Shown: positions 16,418-24,978, numbered from the stretch's first letter. The stretch: DNA of 64,000 nt from Sphaerisporangium cinnabarinum (GCA_003052455.1 QAPD01000044.1:1-64000), one strand, 5' to 3'. Program-made: numbers and translations. Notes: generated from the letters alone by a model not told the origin.

Positions 16418-17149
16418 TCAGGCCGCGCCGACGGCGTCGAACGCCGCCCGGGGTGTGCTCGACGCCACGTCCGCCGCCCCGGGTGCCGCGCCGTCGTCGT
16501 GCGCGCGGGGTGCGCCGTGGCCGTGCCCGAGGGACTCGGCCGTCGCGAGGTCGGTGACGCTGCGCGGCGCGCCCGAGGCGAGCTGGACCGCGTGGAGCAC
16601 GTCGAGGATGGCGCTCGCCCGCTCCCCGGCCGGGCCCGCAGGGACACCGTGCACGACCCGGGCCGGGTGCAGCAGGTCGACGACGGCGTGGCCCGGCCGG
16701 TGCTCGTCGGGCACCCAGGCGACCGTGGCGGGGACGCCGTCCGCGGCGAGGCACGCGGCGAGCAGCTCGGCGGTGCCCGCGGGGACGCGGGCGCGCCCGA
16801 CGACGAGGTCACCCGGGCCGAGGTGCGGGGCGAGGCCGTCGAGCGCGTCCCGCAGCGTCGCGACGCGCGCCGCACCCCCGGCGTCGGGCGCGGACCCCGC
16901 GCCGACGCAGAGCAGGTGCACACGCGCCCCGGCCACGGCCGTGCGGTCGGTCGTCGGGCGCAGGCGCCCGCTCACGAGGCCGAGCGCGAGGAGCCGGGGC
17001 AGCCGTGGCTCAGCGGTCCCCGGCCCAGCGCGGAGCGCGGCGAGCGCACGCGGGTCCGGGTCGAGGAGCACGACCTCGTGCCCGGCGGCGGCGAGGCAGG
17101 CCGCGTGCAGGACGCCGCGCCGACCGCCTCCCGAGACCGAGACCCGCAC
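16418..17149 (-). CDS. Truncated UDP-sugar dehydrogenase-like Rossmann protein
   Basis: A 243-residue protein resembling only the N-terminal NAD-binding domain of UDP-glucose/GDP-mannose dehydrogenases. It keeps a GxGxxG pattern (GGGRRG), a basic/acidic beta2 end (VVLLDPD) and the pattern in which a strand is followed by GPGDLVVGRARVPAGT, comparable to the LVSKSTVPPGT loop. The middle domain with catalytic Lys/Asn and the C-terminal domain with catalytic Cys are absent, so it is unlikely to be a working dehydrogenase. GTG start with GGAGG seven bases upstream, 41 bases after the sugar phosphotransferase stop, so it is probably co-transcribed with it. It could be a regulatory remnant. Confidence 0.6.
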   Translation of the reverse strand: MRVSVSGGGRRGVLHAACLAAAGHEVVLLDPDPRALAALRAGPGTAEPRLPRLLALGLVSGRLRPTTDRTAVAGARVHLLCVGAGSAPDAGGAARVATLRDALDGLAPHLGPGDLVVGRARVPAGTAELLAACLAADGVPATVAWVPDEHRPGHAVVDLLHPARVVHGVPAGPAGERASAILDVLHAVQLASGAPRSVTDLATAESLGHGHGAPRAHDDGAAPGAADVASSTPRAAFDAVGAA

Positions 17150-17190
17150 GACGCACCTCCTCCTGCCCGCCCCGACGTCCCGGCCGGGCC

Positions 17191-18705
17191 TCAGTAGGCC
17201 CCGGAGCCGGAGAACACCGCGCGCGCCGTGCGCGCGAGGATGAGGAAGTCGCCGAACATCGTCCAGTTCTCCACGTAGTACACGTCGAGGCGGACGCTCT
17301 CCTCCCACGACAGGTCCGACCGGCCGCCGACCTGCCACAGACCCGTGAGACCGGGCTTGACCAGGAGCCGACGGCGGACCTTCTTCTCGTACTTCTGCAC
17401 CTCGCGCGGCAGCGGGGGCCGCGGGCCGACGAGGCTCATGTCGCCGCGCAGGACGTTGAAGAGCTGCGGCAGCTCGTCGAGCGAGTAGCGGCGCAGGACC
17501 CGTCCGACGGGCGTCACGCGCGGGTCGTCGCGCATCTTGAACAGGAGGCCGGAGCCGTCGTTCTGCTCCTCGAGCTGCTCGACCTCGCGGTCGGCGCCCA
17601 CGCGCATCGAGCGGAACTTGAACATCGAGAACGTGCGGCCGTTGCGCCCGACGCGCTCCTGGCGATAGAGGACGGGACCGCGGCTCGTGAGCCGGACGGC
17701 GAGCGCGACAGCGACGAGCACGGGCAGCGCGACGAGCGTGATGAGGGCCGCGCCCGTCCAGTCCACGACCGACTTCACGGCGAACTTGGGCCCCGTGAAG
17801 CGGGGCGCGTCCACGTGCAGGAGCGAGACGCTCTCGGCGGGCGTGATGGTGATGCGGGGGCCGGCGACGTCCGCGAGCTCCGCCGTGAGCATGAGGTCGA
17901 CGCCGTACGGCTCGAGCTCCCAGCCCAGGCGGCGCACGACCTCGGCCGTGATGGCGTCCGAGCCGGAGACCGCGACGACGTCCGCGCCCACGCGGGTCGC
18001 GACCTCGCCCGCGTGCCGGAGCTCGCCGAGGACCGGCACGCCGTGGATCTCCTCCCCCGCGCCGAACCCGCCCGACGGGACGCACACGCCGACGACGCGG
18101 TAGCCCGACTCGTCGCGCGAGTTGAGGTCGCGGATGAGGCGCTCGGCCTGGTCGCGGTGCCCGATCGCGAGCACCGCGGACCGCATGCCGCCGTGGGCGC
18201 GCTGACGGTGCAGCCACTGGCGCCAGGCGTACCGGCCCGCGAGCAGCCCGGCGAGGCCGAGCGGGAAGGCGAACGCGAGGTAGCCCCGCGTCTCCGGGAA
18301 GCGCAGCAGGAAGGCGAGGACGGCGAGCACCGCGAAGAGGCGCCACGACGCGTCGAACACCCGGTGGTACTCCGTGGGCCCGCTGCCCATGACGCGAGGG
18401 TCGCGCGTCCGGCTGGCCACGAGGGACACCGACCAGGCCACGCCCACGAGCACGGACAGCACCACGTAGGGGACGCGGGCCCGGCTCACGGGCTCGTCGA
18501 TCACGGCGTCCCAGCGCAGGAAGTAGGCGACCAGCACGGCCACGACGATCACGACCGTGTCGGTGACGAGCAGCCGACGGCGGTACGCGACCTCCCAGCC
18601 CTGCGCGGCGAACGCGGCCCGTGCGGCACGGATGCGTGCCGCGGGCGACGCGGTGAGAAGGGTGCGCAGACCTCGTCTCGTGTCGTCGGTGACGCTGTGG
18701 GACAT
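17191..18705 (-). CDS. Polyprenyl glycosylphosphotransferase (exopolysaccharide initiation)
   Basis: Transfers a sugar-1-phosphate from a nucleotide sugar to undecaprenyl phosphate, the first membrane step of polysaccharide assembly. The 504 residues have about four or five N-terminal membrane segments, a Rossmann-like CoA_binding_3 region (AVLAIGHRDQAERLIRDL) and a C-terminal bacterial sugar transferase domain with a membrane anchor, KFRSMRVGAD, DELPQLFNVLRGDMSLVGPRP and KPGLTGLWQV. I selected the ATG at 18705 because GGAGGTGG lies just upstream; an in-frame start 33 bases further up has no ribosome binding site. The upstream 446-base space contains three dyads. It is probably the initiator for the polymer of the 1-13 kb locus. 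Confidence 0.92.
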   Translation of the reverse strand: MSHSVTDDTRRGLRTLLTASPAARIRAARAAFAAQGWEVAYRRRLLVTDTVVIVVAVLVAYFLRWDAVIDEPVSRARVPYVVLSVLVGVAWSVSLVASRTRDPRVMGSGPTEYHRVFDASWRLFAVLAVLAFLLRFPETRGYLAFAFPLGLAGLLAGRYAWRQWLHRQRAHGGMRSAVLAIGHRDQAERLIRDLNSRDESGYRVVGVCVPSGGFGAGEEIHGVPVLGELRHAGEVATRVGADVVAVSGSDAITAEVVRRLGWELEPYGVDLMLTAELADVAGPRITITPAESVSLLHVDAPRFTGPKFAVKSVVDWTGAALITLVALPVLVAVALAVRLTSRGPVLYRQERVGRNGRTFSMFKFRSMRVGADREVEQLEEQNDGSGLLFKMRDDPRVTPVGRVLRRYSLDELPQLFNVLRGDMSLVGPRPPLPREVQKYEKKVRRRLLVKPGLTGLWQVGGRSDLSWEESVRLDVYYVENWTMFGDFLILARTARAVFSGSGAY

Positions 18706-18810
18706 GCGTCCACCTCCGGTCGGCTCAACACCCTGCATGGCGACTCATCCTAGTTTCGAGAAAGTGCGATAACGAGGGTTGACGAGGGCTTTCACCCGGG
18801 TGAGATGGCA

Positions 18811-18833
18811 TTCCGGACGACTGCTGTCCGGAA
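18811..18833. promoter_or_regulatory. Inverted repeat, candidate operator 1
   Basis: Perfect 8-bp arms TTCCGGAC / GTCCGGAA separated by seven bases. Located about 60-80 bases upstream of the candidate -10 of the sugar phosphotransferase gene. Confidence 0.5.
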
Positions 18834-18842
18834 GGTCCCGAG

Positions 18843-18858
18843 CCGCAGGATCCTGCGG
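18843..18858. promoter_or_regulatory. 16-bp perfect palindrome, candidate operator 2
   Basis: CCGCAGGATCCTGCGG reads identically on both strands with no spacer. It lies nine bases after the first dyad. Confidence 0.5.
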
Positions 18859-18892
18859 TTCTCACGTCGGCTGCAGGTCGCGGAGGAATTCA

Positions 18893-18908
18893 CTGGACAT
18901 GTGTCCAG
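18893..18908. promoter_or_regulatory. Inverted repeat, candidate operator 3
   Basis: Perfect 7-bp arms CTGGACA / TGTCCAG around a two-base centre. Its half site TGTCCAG resembles the GTCCGG half of the first dyad. Centre to centre it is about 50 bases from the palindrome at 18843-18858. Confidence 0.5.
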
Positions 18909-19139
18909 GTCTGGCGTTCCGCAGCACGCGACGCAGCGTGCGGAGAAGACGTGAGGGAGTTCCCACCCACAGACCGGGGCGGTTCGAGCTGGACGGGCGA
19001 CCACGAGCGGGAGAGCGTGGTGGGCCGCTTGCATCGTAGCGCGCGGTTGCGGGTGCTCCGGACGTGTGCTCACACCGAAGGAGAAGAGACGCAGGTCACG
19101 CCTGTGACGCGCCGTGGGGGTGAAAAAGCGGCCCGTCGC

Positions 19140-19145
19140 TACGAT
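19140..19145 (+). promoter_or_regulatory. Candidate -10 box of DUF2530 gene
   Basis: TACGAT with a six-base gap to the GTG at 19152, the leaderless layout seen repeatedly in this window. Confidence 0.4.
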
Positions 19146-19151
19146 GCTCGG

Positions 19152-19415
19152 GTGCCCTCGGTCGTGACCCTCCTCCTCCACCCCGAACGCCGGCGCCCCG
19201 ACCCGGCGCCCTGGCGGGTCGACCTGCGCGTCGTCATCCTCGCCGGCATGGCGCTCTGGACGGTCGCGCTCGTCGTGTGCGCCGTCCTGCTCGCCACCGG
19301 GACGCTCGCGCCCCGCGCGGTCGCGACGTGCGCCGTCGGCCTCGCGCTCGGCGCTCTCGGCCTCGTCTGGGAGCGGCGGAACCGGACGCGCTACCGCGCG
19401 TCCGCCGACGACTGA
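19152..19415 (+). CDS. DUF2530-like small membrane protein
   Basis: An 87-residue protein with two hydrophobic segments (about 27-48 and 52-72) separated by a short loop, beginning with a Pro/Arg-rich cytoplasmic stretch. This matches the short two-helix DUF2530 proteins of actinobacteria, whose role is unknown. I use the GTG at 19152 because TACGAT lies six bases upstream; a longer in-frame reading from 18951 passes through regulatory-looking sequence. The 3' end overlaps the end of the convergent ATPase gene by 25 bases. Confidence 0.65.
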   Translation: MPSVVTLLLHPERRRPDPAPWRVDLRVVILAGMALWTVALVVCAVLLATGTLAPRAVATCAVGLALGALGLVWERRNRTRYRASADD

Positions 19416-22400
19416 GGGTCGTCCCAGGCCGTCCGCGCCACCGTGCCCTGCGCCCCGCGCGGGTCGCGGAGCACCTCCTCGAGCACGTGCCGTGCGCCGT
19501 GACGTCCCGCGACCACGGCGAGCGCCGCCGCGAGCCCGGCCGGGCCGGTCGCGTGCACGACGACGTCCGCTCCCCCACGACCCTCGACCCACCACGGGAC
19601 CGCGACCCCGTCGACGCGGAGGTCGTCGTGCCGCGCCCAGGTCCGCGGCAGGGGCGCACCGACGACGGCCCCCACCTCGGCCGGGACGTCCTCCCGGCGC
19701 CCGGCGGCGTCCGGCGCCGGAGCGGTACCGGTGACCGTCGCGACGTCGAGCAGGTCCGCGACGTCCTCGACCAGGTCCTGTCCGGCGGGCACGAGCGGGC
19801 GCAGCGGCGCCCACATCGGGTCCGGAGCCACCGCGACGTCGTCGGCCGACGCGACGACGACCGTACCCCCGTGCAGCGCGGGCACCCGCGCGGGAGGCGG
19901 GTCGAGCCGCGCCCCTCGCTCGGCCAGCGCCGCCAGGGCGCGCCACAGGGCCAGCGCCGCCCGGGCGTCGACCGGCGACCCGACCGGGGGCAGCCCGTCC
20001 AGCAGGTCGGCCCACTCCTCCGGGTCGAGCGCGGCGAGGTCGTGCACACCCCCGACGGCGGCGAGCGACGCGTCGTCGAGCCCGGCCACCTCGGGCGGTG
20101 CCGGACGCAGGAACGCGGCGGCCGGGCCGCCGTCGAGCGCGAACGGCCCGCCGAGCTCCTCGCGCAGCCACCACGCCGTGTACGAGCGCGCCGCCGTCGC
20201 ACGCCCGCCCTCCGCGCGCACGGGCGTGAGCAGCGCCTCCCGCGCCGCGGGGTCGCCCGCGAGCCGGGCGAGCACGTCGGGCCACGCGTCGTCGGCCACC
20301 GCGTCCAGGTCCGCGACGGCGAGCACGTCCCCCACGTACGCCTCGGGGCCGAGCGTCGCCGCGAGGTGCTCGAGGTACCCGGCCCAGTCCGAGAGCCAGC
20401 CCTCCGGCGCGTGCGGGTCCAGGTCGGGCTCGTCGTCGTCCGACGCCGGCGTGAGGACGTCGCGCACCCGCAGCACGGTCGGTCCCGCCGCCGCGCCCAC
20501 CGCGCGCAGCGCCGGCTCGCCCCAGCGCGCGACGACCCCCGGGTCGACGACGTCGAGCCCGTCGAGCGCGTCCGCCGCCCAGGTGCCCGGCAGTGCGCAG
20601 CCGCGCGCGGGCGACCAGCCGCCGTCCGTCGTCGGGACCGGGAGCTCGCCCCACCAGAACGGCAGCGCGTCGCCGGGGTCCCGCACGTCGCGCAGCGCGG
20701 CGGCGACCAGCGCGAGCAGCCGCTCGACCTCGGGGGCGGGGTCGTCGTCCGCCTCCGCGGCGTCGGCGGCGGCCAGCACGCGCTCGCGCACCGCGCCGTC
20801 GGCGAGCACCGCGCGCAGGTCCGTCGCCCGTGCGCCCAGCCGCTCGAGCAGCGGGTGCGCCGCCCGCGGGTCGACGACGCGGAGACCGAGGTCGGCGGCG
20901 TCCCGCGCGTCGAGCGTCCCGCCGTCCGGGCTGTCGGTCGTGCCGTCGTCGAGGAGCAGCAGGCCGCGCGCCCCGCGCACGACCTGCCCGCCGAGCAGCG
21001 GGACCGGGAGCGCGCCCAGCGCCTCGAGCACCGACCGGTCCCCCGCGTGCGGCGCGAGGGCGTCGTACAGCGCCCGCCAGCGCGCGGGGTCGGCGACGAG
21101 CGGGAGGTCGTCCAGGACGTCGGCGAGATCGACGACCTGCGCCCCGAGCGACCGCGCGACCGCGCGCAGCGGTCCCGGCACGTCGACGAGGTGCGCCGCC
21201 CCGAGCTCGGCACGCACGCGCGCGTCGCCCACGTCCCCGGCGAGGACGCGCGCCTCGGCGGGCGCGAGGAGCCGCCGCCCGTCCCGGTGCGGCACGCCGT
21301 CCTCGTCGTGATCGTCGTGCTCCGCGAGGCTCGGCAGGTCTCCCCACGGCTCGTCCCGCGCGAGGTCGGCGTGATCGGGCGGCAGGTCGAGCGGGAGGAG
21401 CGGCGTGCGGGCCAGGGCCGTCGTCGCCGCCGCGCGGACCGCCTCGTCGACCGCGCTCGCCGGCAGCCCGGTCGGCACGAGCGCGAGCACGTCGGCGCCG
21501 CGGTCGGCAGCGAGCGACCCGAGGAGCGCCGCGTACGCGCGACCCGCCTCGTGCGCGACGTGGTCGGTCACGGCGCCCCGCCGGACGTGCCGGCGCGCCG
21601 GGTCGATCGGGAACGTCGCGAGGAGCAGGGCCGGGAACGTGAGCCGCTCGTCCGTCGGGGTGGGGGCGTGCAGCACGGTCGGAGCCGCCGCGTCGTGGGG
21701 CAGCGCCCAGGCGACCGACCAGCGGTCGGCGCCACGCTCCTCGACGGGACGGTCCGCGAGGAGCGCGGGGTCGAGCGTCCCCTCGCGTCGCAGCACCGTC
21801 CAGCGCTCGTCGACGTCCGCGACCCGGCGCTCCCCGACGCCGTCGCCGCCCACGACGACCTCCGTGAGCGCGGGCAGCGCGAGCAGCAGCGGGTCACCCA
21901 CGTCCGTGAGCTCGGCCCGTACGGCGTCGAGCGCCGCGTCGTCGCGCAGCTCGACCTCGACCACCGTGTCGTACCCCGCCGGCACCTCGACGCGCGCCGG
22001 GAAGGGCAGCCGCAGCACCGGGAGCCGGTCGCCGCGACCCGCGACCTCGGCGGCGAGGTCCGGGCGGTCCGACAGCACGTCGTCGAGCGCGGCGCGCGTG
22101 CGGTCGAGCGAGAGCTCGACGGCGCGGTCCCCCGCGCCGACGCGTACACGGTCCGCGACCGAGCGGACCGCCGCGAAGCCGACCCCGAAGCGCCCGACCG
22201 TGCGCGGGCCACCGGCTGCGCCCGCGCCCCGGCCCGTGGCCGAGGCCCGTATCGCGACGAGCGACGCGACGCCCGCCGCGTCGAGCGGCTCGCCGGTGTT
22301 CGCCGCGCGCAGCACCCAGCGCCCGCCGGGGCCGGACGGCGCGTGGAGGCTCAGCCGGAGCCGACCGGGGACGCCCGCACGGGCGGCGGCGTCGGCCGCG

Positions 22401-22555
22401 TTCTGCGCGAGCTCGACGACGACCCGCCCCCGGTACGACCCGTGGGCGTGGTCCTCCTCGGTGTTCGCGTCCTCGCGCAGGCGCGTCGGCGAGGACCGCC
22501 ACGCCTCCAGGACCGCACGACGCAGCGCGGCCGTCCCGAAGACGTCCCGCGTCAC
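19391..22555 (-). CDS. Hsp90/sacsin-like GHKL ATPase domain protein
   Basis: A 1054-residue protein whose first 250 residues form a GHKL (Hsp90-like) ATP-binding fold similar to the N-terminal module of sacsin. The E..QNAADA helix (VELAQNAADAA), the ANTG-type loop and GRFGVGFAAVRSV give the nucleotide-binding motifs. The remaining 800 residues are a long acidic, Asp/Ala-rich region with no domain I can name. Proteins of this architecture occur in many actinobacteria beside DUF3027 genes. The start overlaps the DUF3027 stop by four bases (ATGA). A chaperone-like role is inference. The 3' end overlaps the convergent DUF2530 gene. Confidence 0.8.
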   Translation of the reverse strand: MTRDVFGTAALRRAVLEAWRSSPTRLREDANTEEDHAHGSYRGRVVVELAQNAADAAARAGVPGRLRLSLHAPSGPGGRWVLRAANTGEPLDAAGVASLVAIRASATGRGAGAAGGPRTVGRFGVGFAAVRSVADRVRVGAGDRAVELSLDRTRAALDDVLSDRPDLAAEVAGRGDRLPVLRLPFPARVEVPAGYDTVVEVELRDDAALDAVRAELTDVGDPLLLALPALTEVVVGGDGVGERRVADVDERWTVLRREGTLDPALLADRPVEERGADRWSVAWALPHDAAAPTVLHAPTPTDERLTFPALLLATFPIDPARRHVRRGAVTDHVAHEAGRAYAALLGSLAADRGADVLALVPTGLPASAVDEAVRAAATTALARTPLLPLDLPPDHADLARDEPWGDLPSLAEHDDHDEDGVPHRDGRRLLAPAEARVLAGDVGDARVRAELGAAHLVDVPGPLRAVARSLGAQVVDLADVLDDLPLVADPARWRALYDALAPHAGDRSVLEALGALPVPLLGGQVVRGARGLLLLDDGTTDSPDGGTLDARDAADLGLRVVDPRAAHPLLERLGARATDLRAVLADGAVRERVLAAADAAEADDDPAPEVERLLALVAAALRDVRDPGDALPFWWGELPVPTTDGGWSPARGCALPGTWAADALDGLDVVDPGVVARWGEPALRAVGAAAGPTVLRVRDVLTPASDDDEPDLDPHAPEGWLSDWAGYLEHLAATLGPEAYVGDVLAVADLDAVADDAWPDVLARLAGDPAAREALLTPVRAEGGRATAARSYTAWWLREELGGPFALDGGPAAAFLRPAPPEVAGLDDASLAAVGGVHDLAALDPEEWADLLDGLPPVGSPVDARAALALWRALAALAERGARLDPPPARVPALHGGTVVVASADDVAVAPDPMWAPLRPLVPAGQDLVEDVADLLDVATVTGTAPAPDAAGRREDVPAEVGAVVGAPLPRTWARHDDLRVDGVAVPWWVEGRGGADVVVHATGPAGLAAALAVVAGRHGARHVLEEVLRDPRGAQGTVARTAWDDPQSSADAR

Positions 22556-23613
22556 TCCCGCGGCTCGTCCGGCGCGGCGTCGACGACGGCGTTCGGCGCG
22601 GTCTCGGGACCGTCCGGCGTGGCGTCGGGGTCAGGGGCGGTCTCCGCGTCGTCCGGCTCGACGGCCGCGGCCACAGCGGCCTCCGGCGCGGTGTCGGCCG
22701 ACGTCGGGGCGTCGGCCACCGGCGTCGGCTCGCCCTGCGCCGCCGGGGCAGGCTCCGCCGGGACGGTCCCGGTCGGGGCCGTCTCCTGCTGAGCCGCCTC
22801 CTTCCGGGCGACCGCGGACTCGAGGAGCGTGACGATCTCGACGTGCAGCTCGTCGACGAGCGGGTCCGGGTCCGGCCACTCGCTGCGCTGCGGCTCGACG
22901 TCCGTCTCCGAGTGCGCGCCGCAGCCGTGGTCGAGGCTCACGACCTTGCCGTCGTCGGGCGACCACTCGTTCGCGCACACGCCGAAGACCTGGCCGAGGC
23001 TGCCCTGGAGCGGCACGAGGAAGCCGCACGACCCGCAGTCGGCCGCGGCGGCCACGGCGCCGCGCGTCGTCGGGCCGCGCGACCCGCGGTACCAGCGCTC
23101 CGCGGCCTCGTCACGGCCCTGCGGCGACAGGACGCGGGCGCGGGCGAGCGCGAGCTCCTCGATCGCGACGGCGTCCTGCTCCTCGTCGCCCGTCGGCACG
23201 TAGCCCGGCTCGAGGCGGGGGTCGTCCGCGCGGAAGGGCAGCACGTCGCCCGGGCCGACGTCGCCCGGGCGCAGGCGCTCGGACCACGGGAGCCACGACG
23301 GCGCGAGCAGCGCACCGTCACCGGGCAGCAGCTCGACCTCGCACACCGTGGCCGTGCGGCCGCGCGGCACGCGCGCGAGCGTGACGGTCCAGTGCCAGCC
23401 GCGGTAGCCGCGCATCGTGCACGCGAACCGGTGGGAGATGAGCCGGTCCGCCTCGGCGACCGTGCCGAGGTGCTCGCCCACGTCCTCCGGGCTCTCGGCC
23501 ACCTCCTGTGCCGCGGCGCGCGCGAGCTCGATCGCGCCCGTGAGCACGGCGTCCCGCGCCGCGCGTGCGGAGACTCCTCGGACGCGCTCCTCTGCGGCTG
23601 CCACGGCGGACAT
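22552..23613 (-). CDS. DUF3027 family protein
   Basis: A 353-residue cytoplasmic protein of the actinobacterial DUF3027 family. The conserved core covers about residues 15-270 and includes RFACTMRGYRGWHWTVTLARVPR, a CGSCGF motif followed by CANEWSPDDGKVVSLDHGCGAHS, which looks like a metal- or nucleic-acid-binding cysteine cluster, and a WPDPDPLVDE segment. The last 75 residues are a low-complexity Pro/Ala/Asp/Glu tail. The gene starts two bases after the cold-shock protein stop and ends in an ATGA overlap with the ATPase, indicating a three-gene operon. Function unknown. Confidence 0.85.
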   Translation of the reverse strand: MSAVAAAEERVRGVSARAARDAVLTGAIELARAAAQEVAESPEDVGEHLGTVAEADRLISHRFACTMRGYRGWHWTVTLARVPRGRTATVCEVELLPGDGALLAPSWLPWSERLRPGDVGPGDVLPFRADDPRLEPGYVPTGDEEQDAVAIEELALARARVLSPQGRDEAAERWYRGSRGPTTRGAVAAAADCGSCGFLVPLQGSLGQVFGVCANEWSPDDGKVVSLDHGCGAHSETDVEPQRSEWPDPDPLVDELHVEIVTLLESAVARKEAAQQETAPTGTVPAEPAPAAQGEPTPVADAPTSADTAPEAAVAAAVEPDDAETAPDPDATPDGPETAPNAVVDAAPDEPRE

Positions 23614-23615
23614 CG

Positions 23616-23999
23616 TCAGGCCTCGATCTCGTCCGCGACCGCGCGCAGGACCGCGGCGACCTTGGTGGCCTTGCCCTTCTCCGGGTAGCGGCCACGGCGC
23701 AGGCCGTTGCCGATCCCGTCGAGCTCCTTGATGAGGTCCTCCACGATGACCGCCATCTCGTCCGCCGAGCGGCGCTTCGCCTTGACGACCGAGGGCGCCG
23801 GGTCGAGGAACGTGACGGCGAGCGCCTGCGGGCCACGGCGCCCGTCCGCGACGCCGAAGTCGACGCGAGCGCCCGGCTTGGGCGCGGGGGCGTCCGCGGG
23901 GAGCGCGGAGGCGTGCAGGAAGACCTCGCCGCCGTCGTCGTTGGCGATGAAGCCGAACCCGCGTTCGGTGTCGAACCACTTGACCTTGCCGGTGGGCAC
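23616..23999 (-). CDS. Cold-shock-domain protein with C-terminal helical extension
   Basis: A 127-residue protein with an N-terminal cold shock domain (VKWFDTERGFGFI with RNP1, EVFLHASAL with RNP2) and about 55 extra residues rich in Lys, Arg and Glu. The RNA-binding domain suggests RNA chaperone activity; the extension distinguishes it from the 67-residue CspA-type protein at 46347-46550. GTG start with GAGG upstream; a candidate TAACCT or TACGAG -10 lies further up. It leads the operon with the DUF3027 and GHKL ATPase genes, a linkage that suggests nucleic-acid or proteostasis functions under stress. Confidence 0.88.
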   Translation of the reverse strand: MPTGKVKWFDTERGFGFIANDDGGEVFLHASALPADAPAPKPGARVDFGVADGRRGPQALAVTFLDPAPSVVKAKRRSADEMAVIVEDLIKELDGIGNGLRRGRYPEKGKATKVAAVLRAVADEIEA

Positions 24000-24130
24000 G
24001 TGGACCTCGTTCGTGCTCGTAGGAACCAGAACCCCCAGGTTACCGGCCACGCGGCGGCAAAGCCGCATCCATACCGCGGGCGAGCCCCGGTCGAGCCAGG
24101 ACGACCGGCCGCGCCCCGCCGTCGTCCCCG

Positions 24131-24859
24131 TCAGCGCGCGCCCGACCGCGGGACCACCCCGGCGTCCGCCCCGACCCGCAGCGCGACGGCGTCGAACCAG
24201 TCGGCGTAGTCGGCGACCGTGCGGTGGAGGTGGCCGAACAGCTCGAACGACACCGTGCCGAACAGGGTCGTCCACGCCATGAGCGTGCGCACGACGGCCT
24301 CGGGCGGGACGTCGGGCGTCGTGAGCCCGCGGGCGCTCACGTACGCGACGGCGGGGGCCACGAGCGCGGCCGCGTCCCCGCCCGACGGCGGTGCGGGCAC
24401 CGGGCCCTCGCCGTCCGCCCAGGAGTCGGCGACGACCCGGACGAGCGCCCGCACGACGCGCGTCGCGGGCTCGACCGTGTCCTGCGGCGCCGCGTACCCC
24501 GGGACGGGGGTGCCGTAGAGCAGCCCGAACTCCCCGGGACGCGCGACGCACCACGTGCGCAGCGCGCGGCACGCGGCGAGCCAGCGGCCGGGCAGGTCGT
24601 CCCGCGCGACGGCGGCCTCCGCGGCCTCGACGGCGGCCCCGAGCTCGTCGTAGCACTCGACGAGGAGCGCGGTGAGCAGCGCGTCCCGGCTCGGGAAGTA
24701 GCGGTAGACGGCGGACGACACCATGCCGACGTCGCGCGCGACGGCCCGCAGCGAGAGCGCGGCGGGCCCGTCGGCGACGAGCCGCGCGCGGGCGGCGTCG
24801 AGGATCTCGCGCGTGAGGGTCTCGCGCGCCAGGGCGCGCGCCGTCCGAGGTGCCGTCAT
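24131..24859 (-). CDS. TetR/AcrR family repressor
   Basis: A 242-residue TetR-type regulator. The helix-turn-helix is at about residues 15-65: AARARLVADGPAALSLRAVARDVGMVSSAVYRYFPSRDALL, ending in the diagnostic YRYFPSRD. The C-terminal ligand domain resembles the TetR_C_33 group (LLYGTPVPGYAAP). It is divergent from an NAD-dependent epimerase, and the shared 119-base space carries two near-identical 15-bp palindromes, so it probably represses both itself and the epimerase. The start follows GACCCT with a six-base gap, a possible leaderless arrangement, with the palindromes lying upstream of it. Confidence 0.92.
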   Translation of the reverse strand: MTAPRTARALARETLTREILDAARARLVADGPAALSLRAVARDVGMVSSAVYRYFPSRDALLTALLVECYDELGAAVEAAEAAVARDDLPGRWLAACRALRTWCVARPGEFGLLYGTPVPGYAAPQDTVEPATRVVRALVRVVADSWADGEGPVPAPPSGGDAAALVAPAVAYVSARGLTTPDVPPEAVVRTLMAWTTLFGTVSFELFGHLHRTVADYADWFDAVALRVGADAGVVPRSGAR

Positions 24860-24896
24860 CCCGTCAGGGTCGCAGACGAGAGCGCTGACCACCAAC

Positions 24897-24911
24897 GAGA
24901 GCAGTGCTCTT
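24897..24911. promoter_or_regulatory. TetR operator copy 1
   Basis: GAGAGCAGTGCTCTT, an almost perfect palindrome (six pairing bases per arm around one central base). It is 38 bases upstream of the tetR start. Confidence 0.7.
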
Positions 24912-24949
24912 GCTTTGTCGTTGCCGCCGTGCCAGGCTGCTGCTGACAC

Positions 24950-24964
24950 GAGAGCACTGCTCTC
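24950..24964. promoter_or_regulatory. TetR operator copy 2
   Basis: GAGAGCACTGCTCTC, a perfect palindrome with 7-base arms and one central base, ending 14 bases before the epimerase ATG. It is 53 bases centre to centre from copy 1, about five helical turns, so both copies would face the same side of the DNA. A degenerate half site GAGAGCGCT lies at 24878-24886. Confidence 0.75.
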
Positions 24965-24978
24965 GGAAAGGAGCCCTC

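Larger units (their letters stand above)
18706..19151. other. Divergent 446-base intergenic region
   Basis: This space separates the sugar phosphotransferase (minus) from the DUF2530 gene (plus). It holds three inverted repeats within 98 bases, a minus-strand TAGGAT at 18747-18752 that could be the -10 of the phosphotransferase, and TACGAT just before the DUF2530 start. Small open frames within it lack ribosome binding sites and are not called as genes. Confidence 0.7.
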
